Source: JAVBJN01 sp031546985 (GTDB lineage Bacteria > Bacteroidota > Bacteroidia > Chitinophagales > Chitinophagaceae). Taken from it: a stretch of DNA of 64,000 bases. The position numbers and the translations under genes are program-made. Under the pieces are notes generated by a model. The model was given only the letters and a program-made list of their open reading frames with translations, did no database searches and was not told where the DNA came from. The stretch is from positions 27,563 through 91,562 of the forward strand of contig JAVBJN010000003.1 of NCBI GenBank assembly GCA_031546985.1, given 5' to 3'. Below are positions 1 through 7,225 of this stretch, in pieces; position 1 is the first letter of the stretch; each line of letters opens with the position of its first letter.

Positions 1-74
1 ACCGCCGGGTTACTTTCCGGTTGGAGGTGAGGTAGGTAAAGAAATTAATTCCCTTTTATTTAATGATTGTACTG

Positions 75-115
75 GTGTATACCTGACAGGAGCTGCGCAC
101 CTGGCAGGTATACAC
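75..115. repeat. Dispersed palindromic repeat, copy 1
   Basis: Two 16-base arms, GTGTATACCTGACAGG and CCTGGCAGGTATACAC, pair with one mismatch around the 9-base loop AGCTGCGCA. The core (arms ACCTGnCAGG and CCTGGCAGGT plus the same loop) occurs again, inverted, at 29578-29610. The outer arm bases differ between copies but remain complementary within each. There is no T-run after it, so it is not a typical terminator; a REP-like or MITE-like unit fits better. That interpretation is inference. Confidence 0.7.
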
Positions 116-160
116 GGCTAATAAAGTTGCTTTAACAAGTAATTGTATTAGAAATAAATC

Positions 161-168
161 TAACTTTG
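161..168 (+). promoter_or_regulatory. Candidate -7 box of the DUF1569 gene
   Basis: TAACTTTG matches the Bacteroidota -7 consensus TAnnTTTG and lies 19 bases before the ATG at 188. No clear TTG -33 element sits at the standard 19-base spacing, so this rests on the -7 match alone. Confidence 0.35.
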
Positions 169-187
169 TGCAGAACAATACTGAATC

Positions 188-637
188 ATGCCAAGTCTTT
201 TTAATCCTGCCGATGCGCAGGTATACATCAACCGTATCGGGCGTTTAACGCCTTCAAGTGCTGCCCTTTGGGGTAAAATGAATGTAGTGCAAATGCTGAC
301 CCATGCACAGGGGCCTTTAAAAGTGGCATTGGGCGAAATGCAGCTTAAACGTGGCCTTATGGGTATCTTGTTTGGGGGCATGGTCAAGCGCCAGATGCTT
401 AAAGAAGGACCGCTGGGCAAAAATTCTCCTACTGCACGGGAGTTTCTCGTATTTAACGAAGACGGTTTTGACGCATCGCGCCAGCAGCTGGTCGTGCTCA
501 TAGAGCGGTTTACCCAGGGCGGGCCTGTTGGCATCACTAAAGAGCCGCATCCTTTTTTGGGTAAAATGACTGCTGCCGAGTGGGATACTTTGCAATGGAA
601 GCACCTGGAACATCATCTGAAACAATTTGGTGTGTAA
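188..637 (+). CDS. DUF1569 domain protein (DinB-like fold)
   Basis: A 149-residue soluble protein that resembles the DUF1569 family, small helical proteins related to the DinB/YfiT four-helix metal-binding fold. The visible pattern is an N-terminal WGKMNVVQMLTHA helix with one histidine and a C-terminal HPFLGKMTAAEWDTLQWKH segment followed by HLEHH, as in the family. No enzymatic role is established for it. It starts with ATG 19 bases after a -7 box, stands alone, and ends in a bidirectional hairpin shared with the convergent FabZ-like gene. The family call is from memory of motifs; the function is unknown. Confidence 0.7.
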   Translation: MPSLFNPADAQVYINRIGRLTPSSAALWGKMNVVQMLTHAQGPLKVALGEMQLKRGLMGILFGGMVKRQMLKEGPLGKNSPTAREFLVFNEDGFDASRQQLVVLIERFTQGGPVGITKEPHPFLGKMTAAEWDTLQWKHLEHHLKQFGV

Positions 638-654
638 AACCTCCTTACATAATT

Positions 655-694
655 AAAGCGGTAACCGCAGGTCTGTACCTGTTGTTGCCGCTTT
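655..694. terminator. Bidirectional hairpin between convergent genes
   Basis: AAAGCGGTAAC pairs with GTTGCCGCTTT (one G-U pair) and an inner CAGGT/ACCTG stem extends it. The hairpin lies between the ends of the DUF1569 gene and the FabZ-like gene and could terminate both. T-runs are short, so strength is uncertain. Confidence 0.55.
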
Positions 695-712
695 GCTGTT
701 TATTGAAGCCGT

Positions 713-1132
713 TTAATCTATTCTTACACACATCCAGGTAGCTTCTGCCACTGGTTCTCCATCCATATACGCTACTCCCGATTGTTTGATAATGCTTGCC
801 GTTACCCGCAGGTTGCGGATAATATACGTAATCTGTTTGCCATACTCTGCACCTTTCAGCATATTGGCATTGTCGATACTTACCAGGCCAAACAGTCCAT
901 CGGTAATGTCGAGCAGTTTAATGCCTGCACCGCCACATTGCGCCATAGATTCAATAATAATAGTGCCGGGTACAAAATTGACACCGGGAAAACTGCCCCG
1001 CAGCAACTGATCGTCTTTGGAAAATGTTTTAACCGCGGTAATTTCCTCTTTATTGGCCATCAGTATCTGGTCTGCAAACAGGAAGGGCGAACGATGGGGC
1101 AATAGGGCTTCTATAGATGGTGTTTTCTTCAT
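713..1132 (-). CDS. FabZ-like hotdog protein without the catalytic histidine
   Basis: A 139-residue single-hotdog protein resembling (3R)-hydroxyacyl-ACP dehydratase FabZ. It keeps the N-terminal LLPHRSPFLFAD motif (about residues 10-21), the FPG loop, PGTIIIESMAQCGG (about 55-68) and the catalytic glutamate E61. The catalytic histidine that normally precedes FPG is serine S47 (GSFPG); the 14-residue spacing S47-E61 equals the His-Glu spacing in known FabZ (P. aeruginosa His49/Glu63). It is therefore probably not a normal dehydratase and may bind acyl groups or perform a changed reaction. The start at MKKTPSIE is chosen because it gives the family length; the reading frame stays open upstream but that extension has no family resemblance. 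The gene follows the secreted-protein gene on the same strand after 91 bases. Confidence 0.8.
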   Translation of the reverse strand: MKKTPSIEALLPHRSPFLFADQILMANKEEITAVKTFSKDDQLLRGSFPGVNFVPGTIIIESMAQCGGAGIKLLDITDGLFGLVSIDNANMLKGAEYGKQITYIIRNLRVTASIIKQSGVAYMDGEPVAEATWMCVRID

Positions 1133-1223
1133 TACATGACATTTGGTAATAGAAGTAAACGGCAAAGGGATAATCAATATTGTACTGTTGGTTACCGCAA
1201 TGCAATACGGTTTAAAGGTGCTG

Positions 1224-1865
1224 TTACTTTTTGTCCCACAATGCCAGCATGTTTTTAAGATCGCTGTACTCTTCCGAATAAGCGCCATCCAGCACACCAA
1301 AATGGGTGGCACTTTCTTTAAAATATTGCCGTGCTTTGGCGCTGCCCGAAATGGTGGCCACAAACACGCGGTTTATGAGCGTCATGGTTTGGTCGCTGAG
1401 TTCTTTAGGCGCGTTTTCGTATTGCTGGAGGACTTCTGCAATCTCAGGCGAGGTATATTTGCGTATGCCCCGGTTTACGCTCAATTGTTTTATCGCCTCA
1501 TCGTTAGAGAAGGAAATTTTTTCTGTGGTCCATACACTTTTGGCGTAGCGGAACCCAATACCGGTAGGCAGGTATTTCAGTTCTTCTACCAGCAAGGTAT
1601 CTTTTACCGGTCTTACCCTGCAATCCTGCAGCGCATTCCAAAAACCGATCACCTCGTTTTGTCCGCAAACAGCCAGCACAAATTCCGAATAGGTTTCCAC
1701 TATCTGGTCTTCATTTTTATAGCCGCAAAGCGCAATTTTTTTGCCGTTGGTTAACGCATATACTTTGTTGGCTTTGGCCGCATCCGCATAGTCAGATGCC
1801 GGGCAGTCGCAGGTGTTTTTATCAGGCGCGCCCAATAAGCATAAAGAAAATAATACTGGCCACAT
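1224..1865 (-). CDS. Hypothetical secreted protein
   Basis: A 213-residue protein I do not recognise. The first residues (MWPVLFSLCLLGAP) are hydrophobic and look like a short signal peptide, though no proper lipobox precedes a cysteine. The mature part begins CDCPASDY and is mixed alpha/beta with a few cysteines (CGYKNEDQ, LAVCGQN, LQDCRV), which suggests disulphides in the periplasm. It is the likely first gene of a minus-strand pair with the FabZ-like gene and shares an upstream region with the metE riboswitch on the other strand. Confidence 0.55.
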   Translation of the reverse strand: MWPVLFSLCLLGAPDKNTCDCPASDYADAAKANKVYALTNGKKIALCGYKNEDQIVETYSEFVLAVCGQNEVIGFWNALQDCRVRPVKDTLLVEELKYLPTGIGFRYAKSVWTTEKISFSNDEAIKQLSVNRGIRKYTSPEIAEVLQQYENAPKELSDQTMTLINRVFVATISGSAKARQYFKESATHFGVLDGAYSEEYSDLKNMLALWDKK

Positions 1866-1938
1866 AACAGAGGTTTGAATGTAGGTTAAAAGTAAACAAA
1901 CTGTTACAGACGCAAGCGCCGGCCATTCATATATAATT

Positions 1939-1967
1939 TTGAAAATATCGCAATTGCCCTATCTTCG
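1939..1967 (+). promoter_or_regulatory. Candidate promoter of the riboswitch-metE transcript
   Basis: TTG at 1939-1941 is followed after 18 bases by TATCTTCG at 1960-1967, one base off the Bacteroidota -7 consensus TAnnTTTG. It would start a transcript about 35 bases before the riboswitch. An alternative -7 box, TAATTTTG, lies at 1934-1941 without a good -33 partner. Confidence 0.4.
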
Positions 1968-2002
1968 TTCCCGATAAGTTCTTTACTCCATTTCTTTTAT
2001 CA

Positions 2003-2178
2003 ACCGGTAAGGGGTTCTGCTTTTACGCAGATTAATAGGGAACCGTGTGCAAATCACGGGCTGTCGCGCAACTGTAAGTAATGCCAACAGTTTTTACCAC
2101 ACATGTCCACTGTCGTCGCAATATTGCATTGATGGGAAGGACGGTAAAAATATTACAAGCCAGGAGACCTGCCTTTTT
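2003..2178 (+). ncRNA. Cobalamin riboswitch
   Basis: The conserved blocks of a B12 riboswitch occur in order: TTAATAGGGAACCGTG (from about 2033), AATCACGGGCTGTCGCGCAA and CTGTAA (about 2053-2077), CCACTG (about 2107), GGGAAGG (about 2133) and GCCAGGAGACCTGCC (about 2159-2173). A candidate expression-platform hairpin, GCTT...AAGC, follows at about 2191-2212. It sits in the leader of metE, where bound cobalamin should switch off the B12-independent enzyme. The limits are approximate. Confidence 0.95.
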
Positions 2179-2351
2179 ATTGAATTGACGATGCTTTCGC
2201 GGTCAGAAGCTTTGAGTCATGTTGTATACGTTGTGTTGCGGTATGCTTATACCTGCGCGCCTGTATACACCGTCTTTTCTGAATCTCCATTGCATTGCAA
2301 AGTTTGGCTAAAGCGCTTTTAACTGATTGGTTTCATTTAAAAAGCAATGTC

Positions 2352-4673
2352 ATGCGCACACACAACCTAGGCTACCCGCGAATTGGTGGCAACAGGGAAT
2401 TGAAAAAAGCCTGCGAAGCCTATTGGGCAGGCAAAATTACCCACGACGAATTATTACAAACAGGCAGAAGCCTGCGCCTGGAAAACTGGCAACTGCAAAA
2501 AGATGCCGGGCTGGATCTGGTTCCGGTAAACGACTTTTCGTTTTACGACCAGGTGCTCGATTGGTCCTTAACCGTAGGTGCCATTCCGGAGCGTTACCAC
2601 GATGTGGCGCTGCGCAATCCCGGCTCGGAAACCGATCTTTATTTTGCGATGGCCCGTGGGTATCAGCAAGATGGGCTGGACATTACCGCTATGGAAATGA
2701 CCAAGTGGTTCGATACCAATTACCACTACCTTGTGCCGGAGTTTACCAAAGACCAATCCTTCCGCCTGCTGTCCGATAAAGTGGTGAAAGAATGTTACGA
2801 AGCACAGCAACTGGGCATTAATGCCAAGCCTGTGCTCCTGGGCCCGGTATCTTATTTGTTGCTGGGCAAAGAGAAGGAGCAAGGGTTTCACCGCATCGAT
2901 CTGCTGAAGAGACTACTGCCCGTTTACCTGGAGCTGTTGCATAAACTCGAATCCTTTAAGGTAGAGTGGATACAGTTCGACGAGCCGTTCCTGGCGATGG
3001 ATTTAACAAGCAAGGAACAAGAAGCACTGTTGTATGCTTACACACAAATCCGTTCCGGGTTTCCGAATATTAAAATACTGGTCGCAACCTATTTTGAAGG
3101 GTTGCGCGATAATCTTACGCTGGCCGCCAAACTGCCGGTATGTGCACTGCATATCGACCTGGTAAGGTGCCCGGAGCAGTTGGATGAGGTATTGGCCGCC
3201 ATTCCCGAACCATTGAGTCTTTCGCTTGGTGTGGTAGATGGGCGCAATATCTGGCGCAACGATTATGCGTTATCACAAGGCATTATTGCAAAGGCCTTGC
3301 AGGCTATAGGTGAAGATCGTGTGCTCATCGCACCCTCCTGCTCACTGCTGCATGTGCCTTGCGATCTCGATCTTGAAAAAGATGAAGCTGTTTTTACACC
3401 ACAAATGAAAGAATGGTTTGCCTTTGCCAAGCAGAAACTACACGAAGTTGCAGTGCTTAAAAAACTAGCTGTTGGAGCACTGGATGAGCATACACAGGAG
3501 CATTTCCTGGTCAACCAGCTTTCTGTTAAAAGCCGCAAAACCTCTATACAGATTCATAATCCCGCAGTAAAAGAACGGGTATTGGGCATTGCCGATACCG
3601 ATGCGCAACGCCAGAGTCTTTTTGCAGTAAGGGTTTTGGCGCAGCGCGATGCTTTGCAATTACCCTTGTTTCCTACCACCACCATCGGCTCTTTTCCACA
3701 AACCAAAGAAGTGAGAAGCTGGCGCGCGCAGTTTAAAAAAGGTGCAATTACGCAAGCTGAATATGATGAGCTGATTCGTAAAGAGACAGAAGCCACCATT
3801 CGCTGGCAGGAAGCTGTAGGTATGGATGTGCTGGTGCATGGCGAGTTTGAGCGCAATGATATGGTAGAGTATTTTGGAGAAAAACTGGCCGGTTTTGTAT
3901 TTACCCAAAACGGTTGGGTGCAGAGTTATGGCTCCCGCTGTGTAAAACCTCCGGTGATTTATGGCGATGTATCACGCCCCGCTGCTATGACGGTAGCCTG
4001 GTCTGCTTACGCGCAATCCTTAACCAATAAGCCGGTTAAAGGGATGCTTACGGGACCTGTAACCATACTCCAATGGTCTTTTGTGCGCAACGACCAACCC
4101 CGCTGGCAGACCTGTACACAGATTGCACTGGCCATTCGCGATGAAGTGGCCGATCTCGAAAAAGCAGGCATCCGTGTTATCCAGATTGATGAACCCGCCA
4201 TCCGGGAGGGATTGCCATTGCGCAGGGCCGATTGGGAAAACTACCTCAATTGGGCGGTTAAAGCATTTCGTGTTTCGGCATCAGGTGTGCGCAATGCCAC
4301 GCAGATCCACACGCACATGTGCTACTCTGAGTTTAACGATATCATCCAGAATATTGCAGAGATGGACGCCGATGTAATAACCATTGAATGCTCTCGCTCA
4401 CAAATGGAGTTGCTGGATGCTTTTGCGGATTTTAAGTATCCCAATGAAATAGGGCCGGGGGTATATGATATTCACTCGCCACGAGTACCCGCCTCAGAAG
4501 AGATGGTGTATTTGCTGGAGAAAGCGGCGGCGGTTATTCCTGCCGCACAACTTTGGGTAAATCCCGATTGTGGCCTTAAAACCCGCCATTGGGAAGAAAC
4601 CCGCAAAGCTATTGAAGCCATGGTGGCCGCTGCTGCCACTATGCGCAGTAAGGTAGCGCAACCTGCATTGTAG
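2352..4673 (+). CDS. metE: Cobalamin-independent methionine synthase MetE
   Basis: A 773-residue cytosolic enzyme that transfers a methyl group from methyltetrahydrofolate (triglutamate) to homocysteine, the last step of methionine synthesis. The N-terminal half begins HNLGYPRIGGNRELK, typical of MetE; the catalytic C-terminal half carries TTTIGSFPQT near residue 440. The zinc ligands H655, C657, E679 and C740 are all present and each sits 14 residues beyond the E. coli equivalents (641, 643, 665, 726). The start MRTHNLG is preferred over an upstream in-frame codon that would fall in the leader. The cobalamin riboswitch upstream implies repression when B12 is available, with MetH presumably encoded elsewhere. 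A terminator hairpin follows the stop. Confidence 0.97.
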   Translation: MRTHNLGYPRIGGNRELKKACEAYWAGKITHDELLQTGRSLRLENWQLQKDAGLDLVPVNDFSFYDQVLDWSLTVGAIPERYHDVALRNPGSETDLYFAMARGYQQDGLDITAMEMTKWFDTNYHYLVPEFTKDQSFRLLSDKVVKECYEAQQLGINAKPVLLGPVSYLLLGKEKEQGFHRIDLLKRLLPVYLELLHKLESFKVEWIQFDEPFLAMDLTSKEQEALLYAYTQIRSGFPNIKILVATYFEGLRDNLTLAAKLPVCALHIDLVRCPEQLDEVLAAIPEPLSLSLGVVDGRNIWRNDYALSQGIIAKALQAIGEDRVLIAPSCSLLHVPCDLDLEKDEAVFTPQMKEWFAFAKQKLHEVAVLKKLAVGALDEHTQEHFLVNQLSVKSRKTSIQIHNPAVKERVLGIADTDAQRQSLFAVRVLAQRDALQLPLFPTTTIGSFPQTKEVRSWRAQFKKGAITQAEYDELIRKETEATIRWQEAVGMDVLVHGEFERNDMVEYFGEKLAGFVFTQNGWVQSYGSRCVKPPVIYGDVSRPAAMTVAWSAYAQSLTNKPVKGMLTGPVTILQWSFVRNDQPRWQTCTQIALAIRDEVADLEKAGIRVIQIDEPAIREGLPLRRADWENYLNWAVKAFRVSASGVRNATQIHTHMCYSEFNDIIQNIAEMDADVITIECSRSQMELLDAFADFKYPNEIGPGVYDIHSPRVPASEEMVYLLEKAAAVIPAAQLWVNPDCGLKTRHWEETRKAIEAMVAAAATMRSKVAQPAL

Positions 4674-4680
4674 GTTGTGT

Positions 4681-4717
4681 GATCTGTGCCGGGCGTCACC
4701 AGTGCCTGGTACAGATC
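4681..4717 (+). terminator. Terminator hairpin after metE
   Basis: GATCTGTGCCGGGC (4681-4694) pairs with GCCTGGTACAGATC (4704-4717) with two G-U pairs, followed by a short TTT. It begins 7 bases after the metE stop. Confidence 0.7.
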
Positions 4718-4762
4718 TTTACATTGTTCAGGAATACAGTAACATTACTTAAACCTTATGTT

Positions 4763-5002
4763 ATGTGCACACATGAATCTAAAAACTGCCCCCGTTGCCA
4801 GCAAACGTTCGAATGTAAAGTAGGTTCCATTTTATTGTGCCAGTGTGTTGGCGTACAATTAAATGAACAGGAGCGTGATTATATGCGGCGGCAGTATGAC
4901 GATTGTTTGTGTGCAGCATGTATGAAAGCCGTAAGGGCAGAGTACCATAACGTATTGTTCAGAGAAAAAGTAAAACGGATTTCAGGTATTCTGAATCAGT
5001 AA
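4763..5002 (+). CDS. Small cysteine-rich (CWC-type) protein
   Basis: A 79-residue protein with three cysteine clusters: CPRC...C (residues about 9-18), CQC (about 26-28) and CLCAAC (about 48-53). This resembles the cysteine-rich CWC family, although the tryptophan of the name motif is glutamine here. The clusters suggest metal binding, probably zinc; no function is established. ATG 4763 is chosen because upstream in-frame sequence has no family character and overlaps the metE terminator. It lies between metE and the thioesterase gene, and its stop is 24 bases before the latter, so the two may be co-transcribed. Confidence 0.7.
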   Translation: MCTHESKNCPRCQQTFECKVGSILLCQCVGVQLNEQERDYMRRQYDDCLCAACMKAVRAEYHNVLFREKVKRISGILNQ

Positions 5003-5026
5003 TTGTTCATATTTAACAGAGAGAAG

Positions 5027-5413
5027 ATGACATTGGAAGAGCGCATTGCGCAATCGGAAACCCGCATTTTTAAAGCGGTTTTCCCCAGTACTACCAACCA
5101 CTACGATACTTTATTTGGTGGCACCGCCATGCACCTGATGGATGAAGTTGCTTTTATTGCTGCTACCCGTTTCAGCCGGCAGCGTATGGTAACGGTAAGC
5201 AGCGACAGGATCGATTTTAAAAAACCCATTCCTGCGGGCACCATTGTAGAATTGATAGGCAGGGTTACCTACCTGGGTAAAACCAGTTTAAAAGTAAAGG
5301 TGGAGATTTTTATAGAGCAGATGTACAACGATATACGTGAAAAGGCCGTTACCGGAGAGTTTACGTTTGTAGCCATTGATGAACATAAGAAACCGGTTTT
5401 AATAGAAAACTGA
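5027..5413 (+). CDS. Acyl-CoA thioesterase, YciA/BACH-type hotdog
   Basis: A 128-residue hotdog thioesterase that hydrolyses acyl-CoA to free acid and CoA. The family signature is clear: TRIFKAVFPSTTNHYDTLFG, then GGTAMHLMDEVAFIAA with the catalytic acidic residue in MDE (about residues 31-46), then VTVSSDRIDFKKPIPAG (about 59-75). The length matches single-hotdog YciA-like enzymes. ATG 5027 is preferred over an in-frame TTG at 5003 because a purine-rich GAGAGAAG lies just before it. It is followed by a strong hairpin terminator. Substrate chain length cannot be inferred. Confidence 0.9.
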   Translation: MTLEERIAQSETRIFKAVFPSTTNHYDTLFGGTAMHLMDEVAFIAATRFSRQRMVTVSSDRIDFKKPIPAGTIVELIGRVTYLGKTSLKVKVEIFIEQMYNDIREKAVTGEFTFVAIDEHKKPVLIEN

Positions 5414-5468
5414 GCAAGAAGCTGCAGTTGCAGTTCAGAGCAATACCAGGCTCTGGATCATTAGGGGG

Positions 5469-5491
5469 AGGGCCTCGCGCAAGCGGGCCCT
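5469..5491 (+). terminator. Terminator after the thioesterase gene
   Basis: AGGGCC and CGC arms pair with GCG and GGCCCT around a GCAA loop with one bulged T, followed by an A/T-rich TTATTTATTTTA. Confidence 0.75.
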
Positions 5492-5794
5492 TATTTATTT
5501 TACCTGATAAAACCAGCGCCTGTGGCGGCAGTGATATATGAAGGCTTTGCCAGATTTTTTGAACTCGTTTGCCATTAGCGTGCTTAGGCCAATGTTACAG
5601 TAGCACAGTAGCTATATCAAGGTACTATCCCGAAAACGTGGTGTAACCGTTTTTAGGCGGCTTTTTTGTGTTACTTTTTTTCCGCAAAAAAGTAACGGAA
5701 GAAGAAACGGGGTATAGGCCCGGGTTGGCCTGATAGTCGTTGACCAATGATGAACAGTAAGGATGCTGAGCATGCCACAGGGGGATTTTTTATG
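5492..5794. other. Gap between convergent thioesterase and nuoN genes
   Basis: About 300 bases without an open frame that looks like a gene. The only marked structure is the perfect inverted repeat at 5670-5696, listed separately. The region separates the plus-strand metE-thioesterase block from the 3' end of the minus-strand complex I operon. Confidence 0.6.
5670..5696. repeat. Perfect 11-bp inverted repeat
   Basis: GTTACTTTTTT and AAAAAAGTAAC flank the 5-base loop TCCGC. On the plus strand it follows GGCGGCTTTTTTGT. It may terminate nuo transcripts arriving from the minus strand or be a dispersed repeat; the sequence does not decide. Confidence 0.6.
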
Positions 5795-7222
5795 CTAAGG
5801 CATACTCATTTTTATCCACTCGATCATGCCAGAAGGGTAAATGCCTAAACCAATCAGCAGTACGCACAAAATAACCAGGCAGAATGTAGCGGTGAAAGGC
5901 GTTTGGTCGGGCAGCCGGTCGCGGGCTTCTGTGGTTTTAAACAAGGTGTTGATCACCCGCAGGTAATAAAATAGCCCGATTACACTGGTCACCACCAATG
6001 TGCCCAGCAATGCCCATCTACCTGCACCAACACCTGCGGTTACCACATAAAATTTGCCAATAAATCCGGCGGTTAGCGGAATGCCCGCCAGCGATAACAT
6101 GGCCAATGCCAGTAAAGCGCCCAGCCAGGGCCGGTTCCAGGCCAGGCCACGGTAATCGGCGATATGATCTGCATCTTTATCTACAGGCGATACCAACCCG
6201 ATAACGCCAAAAGCAGTAATAATGGTGATGGTATATGTGAGCAGGTAAAACAGTACTGCTTCCTGCCCGGTATTGTTGCTAATGATGAGCGCTACCAGCA
6301 AATAACCCAGGTGCGCGATAGAAGAATAGGCCAGTAGCCGTTTAATATTACGCTGCTGCAAAGCCAGAATATTGCCTGCAACCATAGATAATATAGCTAC
6401 CCACGACAATAGTTGCATGAACAGTTTGTAGTTTAAAACAGGCACGTCATGAAATAAGTGTAACAGCACCATAACCACCGCGCCTTTGGATAAGGAAGCT
6501 ACAAAAGCCGCCACAGGTGCAGGTGCACCCTGGTATACATCTGGCGTCCACATATGAAAAGGCACCAGTGCCAGTTTAAAACCTAAGCCCACCAATACCA
6601 TTCCAAAACCAATACCGGTAAGTATGTCCATCTCTTCCTGCTGTTGCAGCCAGGTGCCTATGCCTGCAAAACTCATTTCGCCACAGGAAGCATAAATTAA
6701 CGCGATGCCAAACAGCAGGAATGCCGATGAGGCCGCTGCCATGATCAGGTATTTGATACCCGCTTCGTCCGAAGGTTCGCGCTTGCGCAGGTAAGCGATC
6801 ATGGCATAGAGGCTGATGGTAAGGGTTTCCAACCCCAGGAACAGACTGGCAAAATGCTGGCTTACCACCAGCACCATAGCGCCCAGGGTAGCGAGCAGAA
6901 AGAGCAGGTAGTATTCTTCTTTCCTTTCTTCCCGATCGGCAAAGTAATCGTAGGAGAGCAGCAGTACACAAAATGCGGACCCGAGTAAAAGTGCCAATCC
7001 CCAGATACTGAGCGGATCAAAGATCAGGAGTGGCGTAATGCTATACGGAACCATGCGGTGCAATGGAATAAGACTGTAAGCCGCAGCCGCAAGGCTCAGC
7101 AGACTTAAGATAAACAGCAGCCTGTGGTTGCGTTGTATGGCGGTAAGCAACATACCCAGCACAGCAGCGCCGCCGATAATGATCAGCGGCAGTAAAGCAT
7201 GTATATCGTTGGGTTGCAGCAT
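5795..7222 (-). CDS. nuoN: NADH-quinone oxidoreductase subunit N
   Basis: A 475-residue polytopic inner-membrane protein, one of the three antiporter-like proton-translocating subunits of complex I. Hydrophobic helices run from the N-terminus (LLPLIIIGGAAVLGMLL) to the end. Family landmarks are a glutamate-bearing helix (SLFLGLETLTISLYAMIAY, about residues 125-143), the conserved lysine segment GLGFKLALVPFHMWTPDVY (about 212-230) and RNIKRLLAYSSIAHLGYLL (about 292-310). The length is normal for NuoN. It is the last gene of the operon and starts 3 bases after the nuoM stop, so it is almost certainly translated from the operon message. Confidence 0.97.
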   Translation of the reverse strand: MLQPNDIHALLPLIIIGGAAVLGMLLTAIQRNHRLLFILSLLSLAAAAYSLIPLHRMVPYSITPLLIFDPLSIWGLALLLGSAFCVLLLSYDYFADREERKEEYYLLFLLATLGAMVLVVSQHFASLFLGLETLTISLYAMIAYLRKREPSDEAGIKYLIMAAASSAFLLFGIALIYASCGEMSFAGIGTWLQQQEEMDILTGIGFGMVLVGLGFKLALVPFHMWTPDVYQGAPAPVAAFVASLSKGAVVMVLLHLFHDVPVLNYKLFMQLLSWVAILSMVAGNILALQQRNIKRLLAYSSIAHLGYLLVALIISNNTGQEAVLFYLLTYTITIITAFGVIGLVSPVDKDADHIADYRGLAWNRPWLGALLALAMLSLAGIPLTAGFIGKFYVVTAGVGAGRWALLGTLVVTSVIGLFYYLRVINTLFKTTEARDRLPDQTPFTATFCLVILCVLLIGLGIYPSGMIEWIKMSMP

Positions 7223-7225
7223 AGG

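Larger units (their letters stand above)
1..187. other. Window edge and leader before the DUF1569 gene
   Basis: No complete gene lies here. The first bases could hold the 3' end of an upstream gene on the plus strand: one frame ends in a stop near base 33 after RRVTFRLEVR, and another stays open to the TAA at 119-121. Neither can be chosen from so little sequence. The rest contains a large palindrome at 75-115 and a Bacteroidota-type -7 box at 161-168, both listed separately. Confidence 0.4.

Noticed and set aside
1..121. Frame open from base 2 to the TAA at 119-121 as the end of a protein
   Set aside because: It runs through the dispersed palindrome, so most of it is probably not coding. 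A shorter frame ending near base 33 is equally possible.
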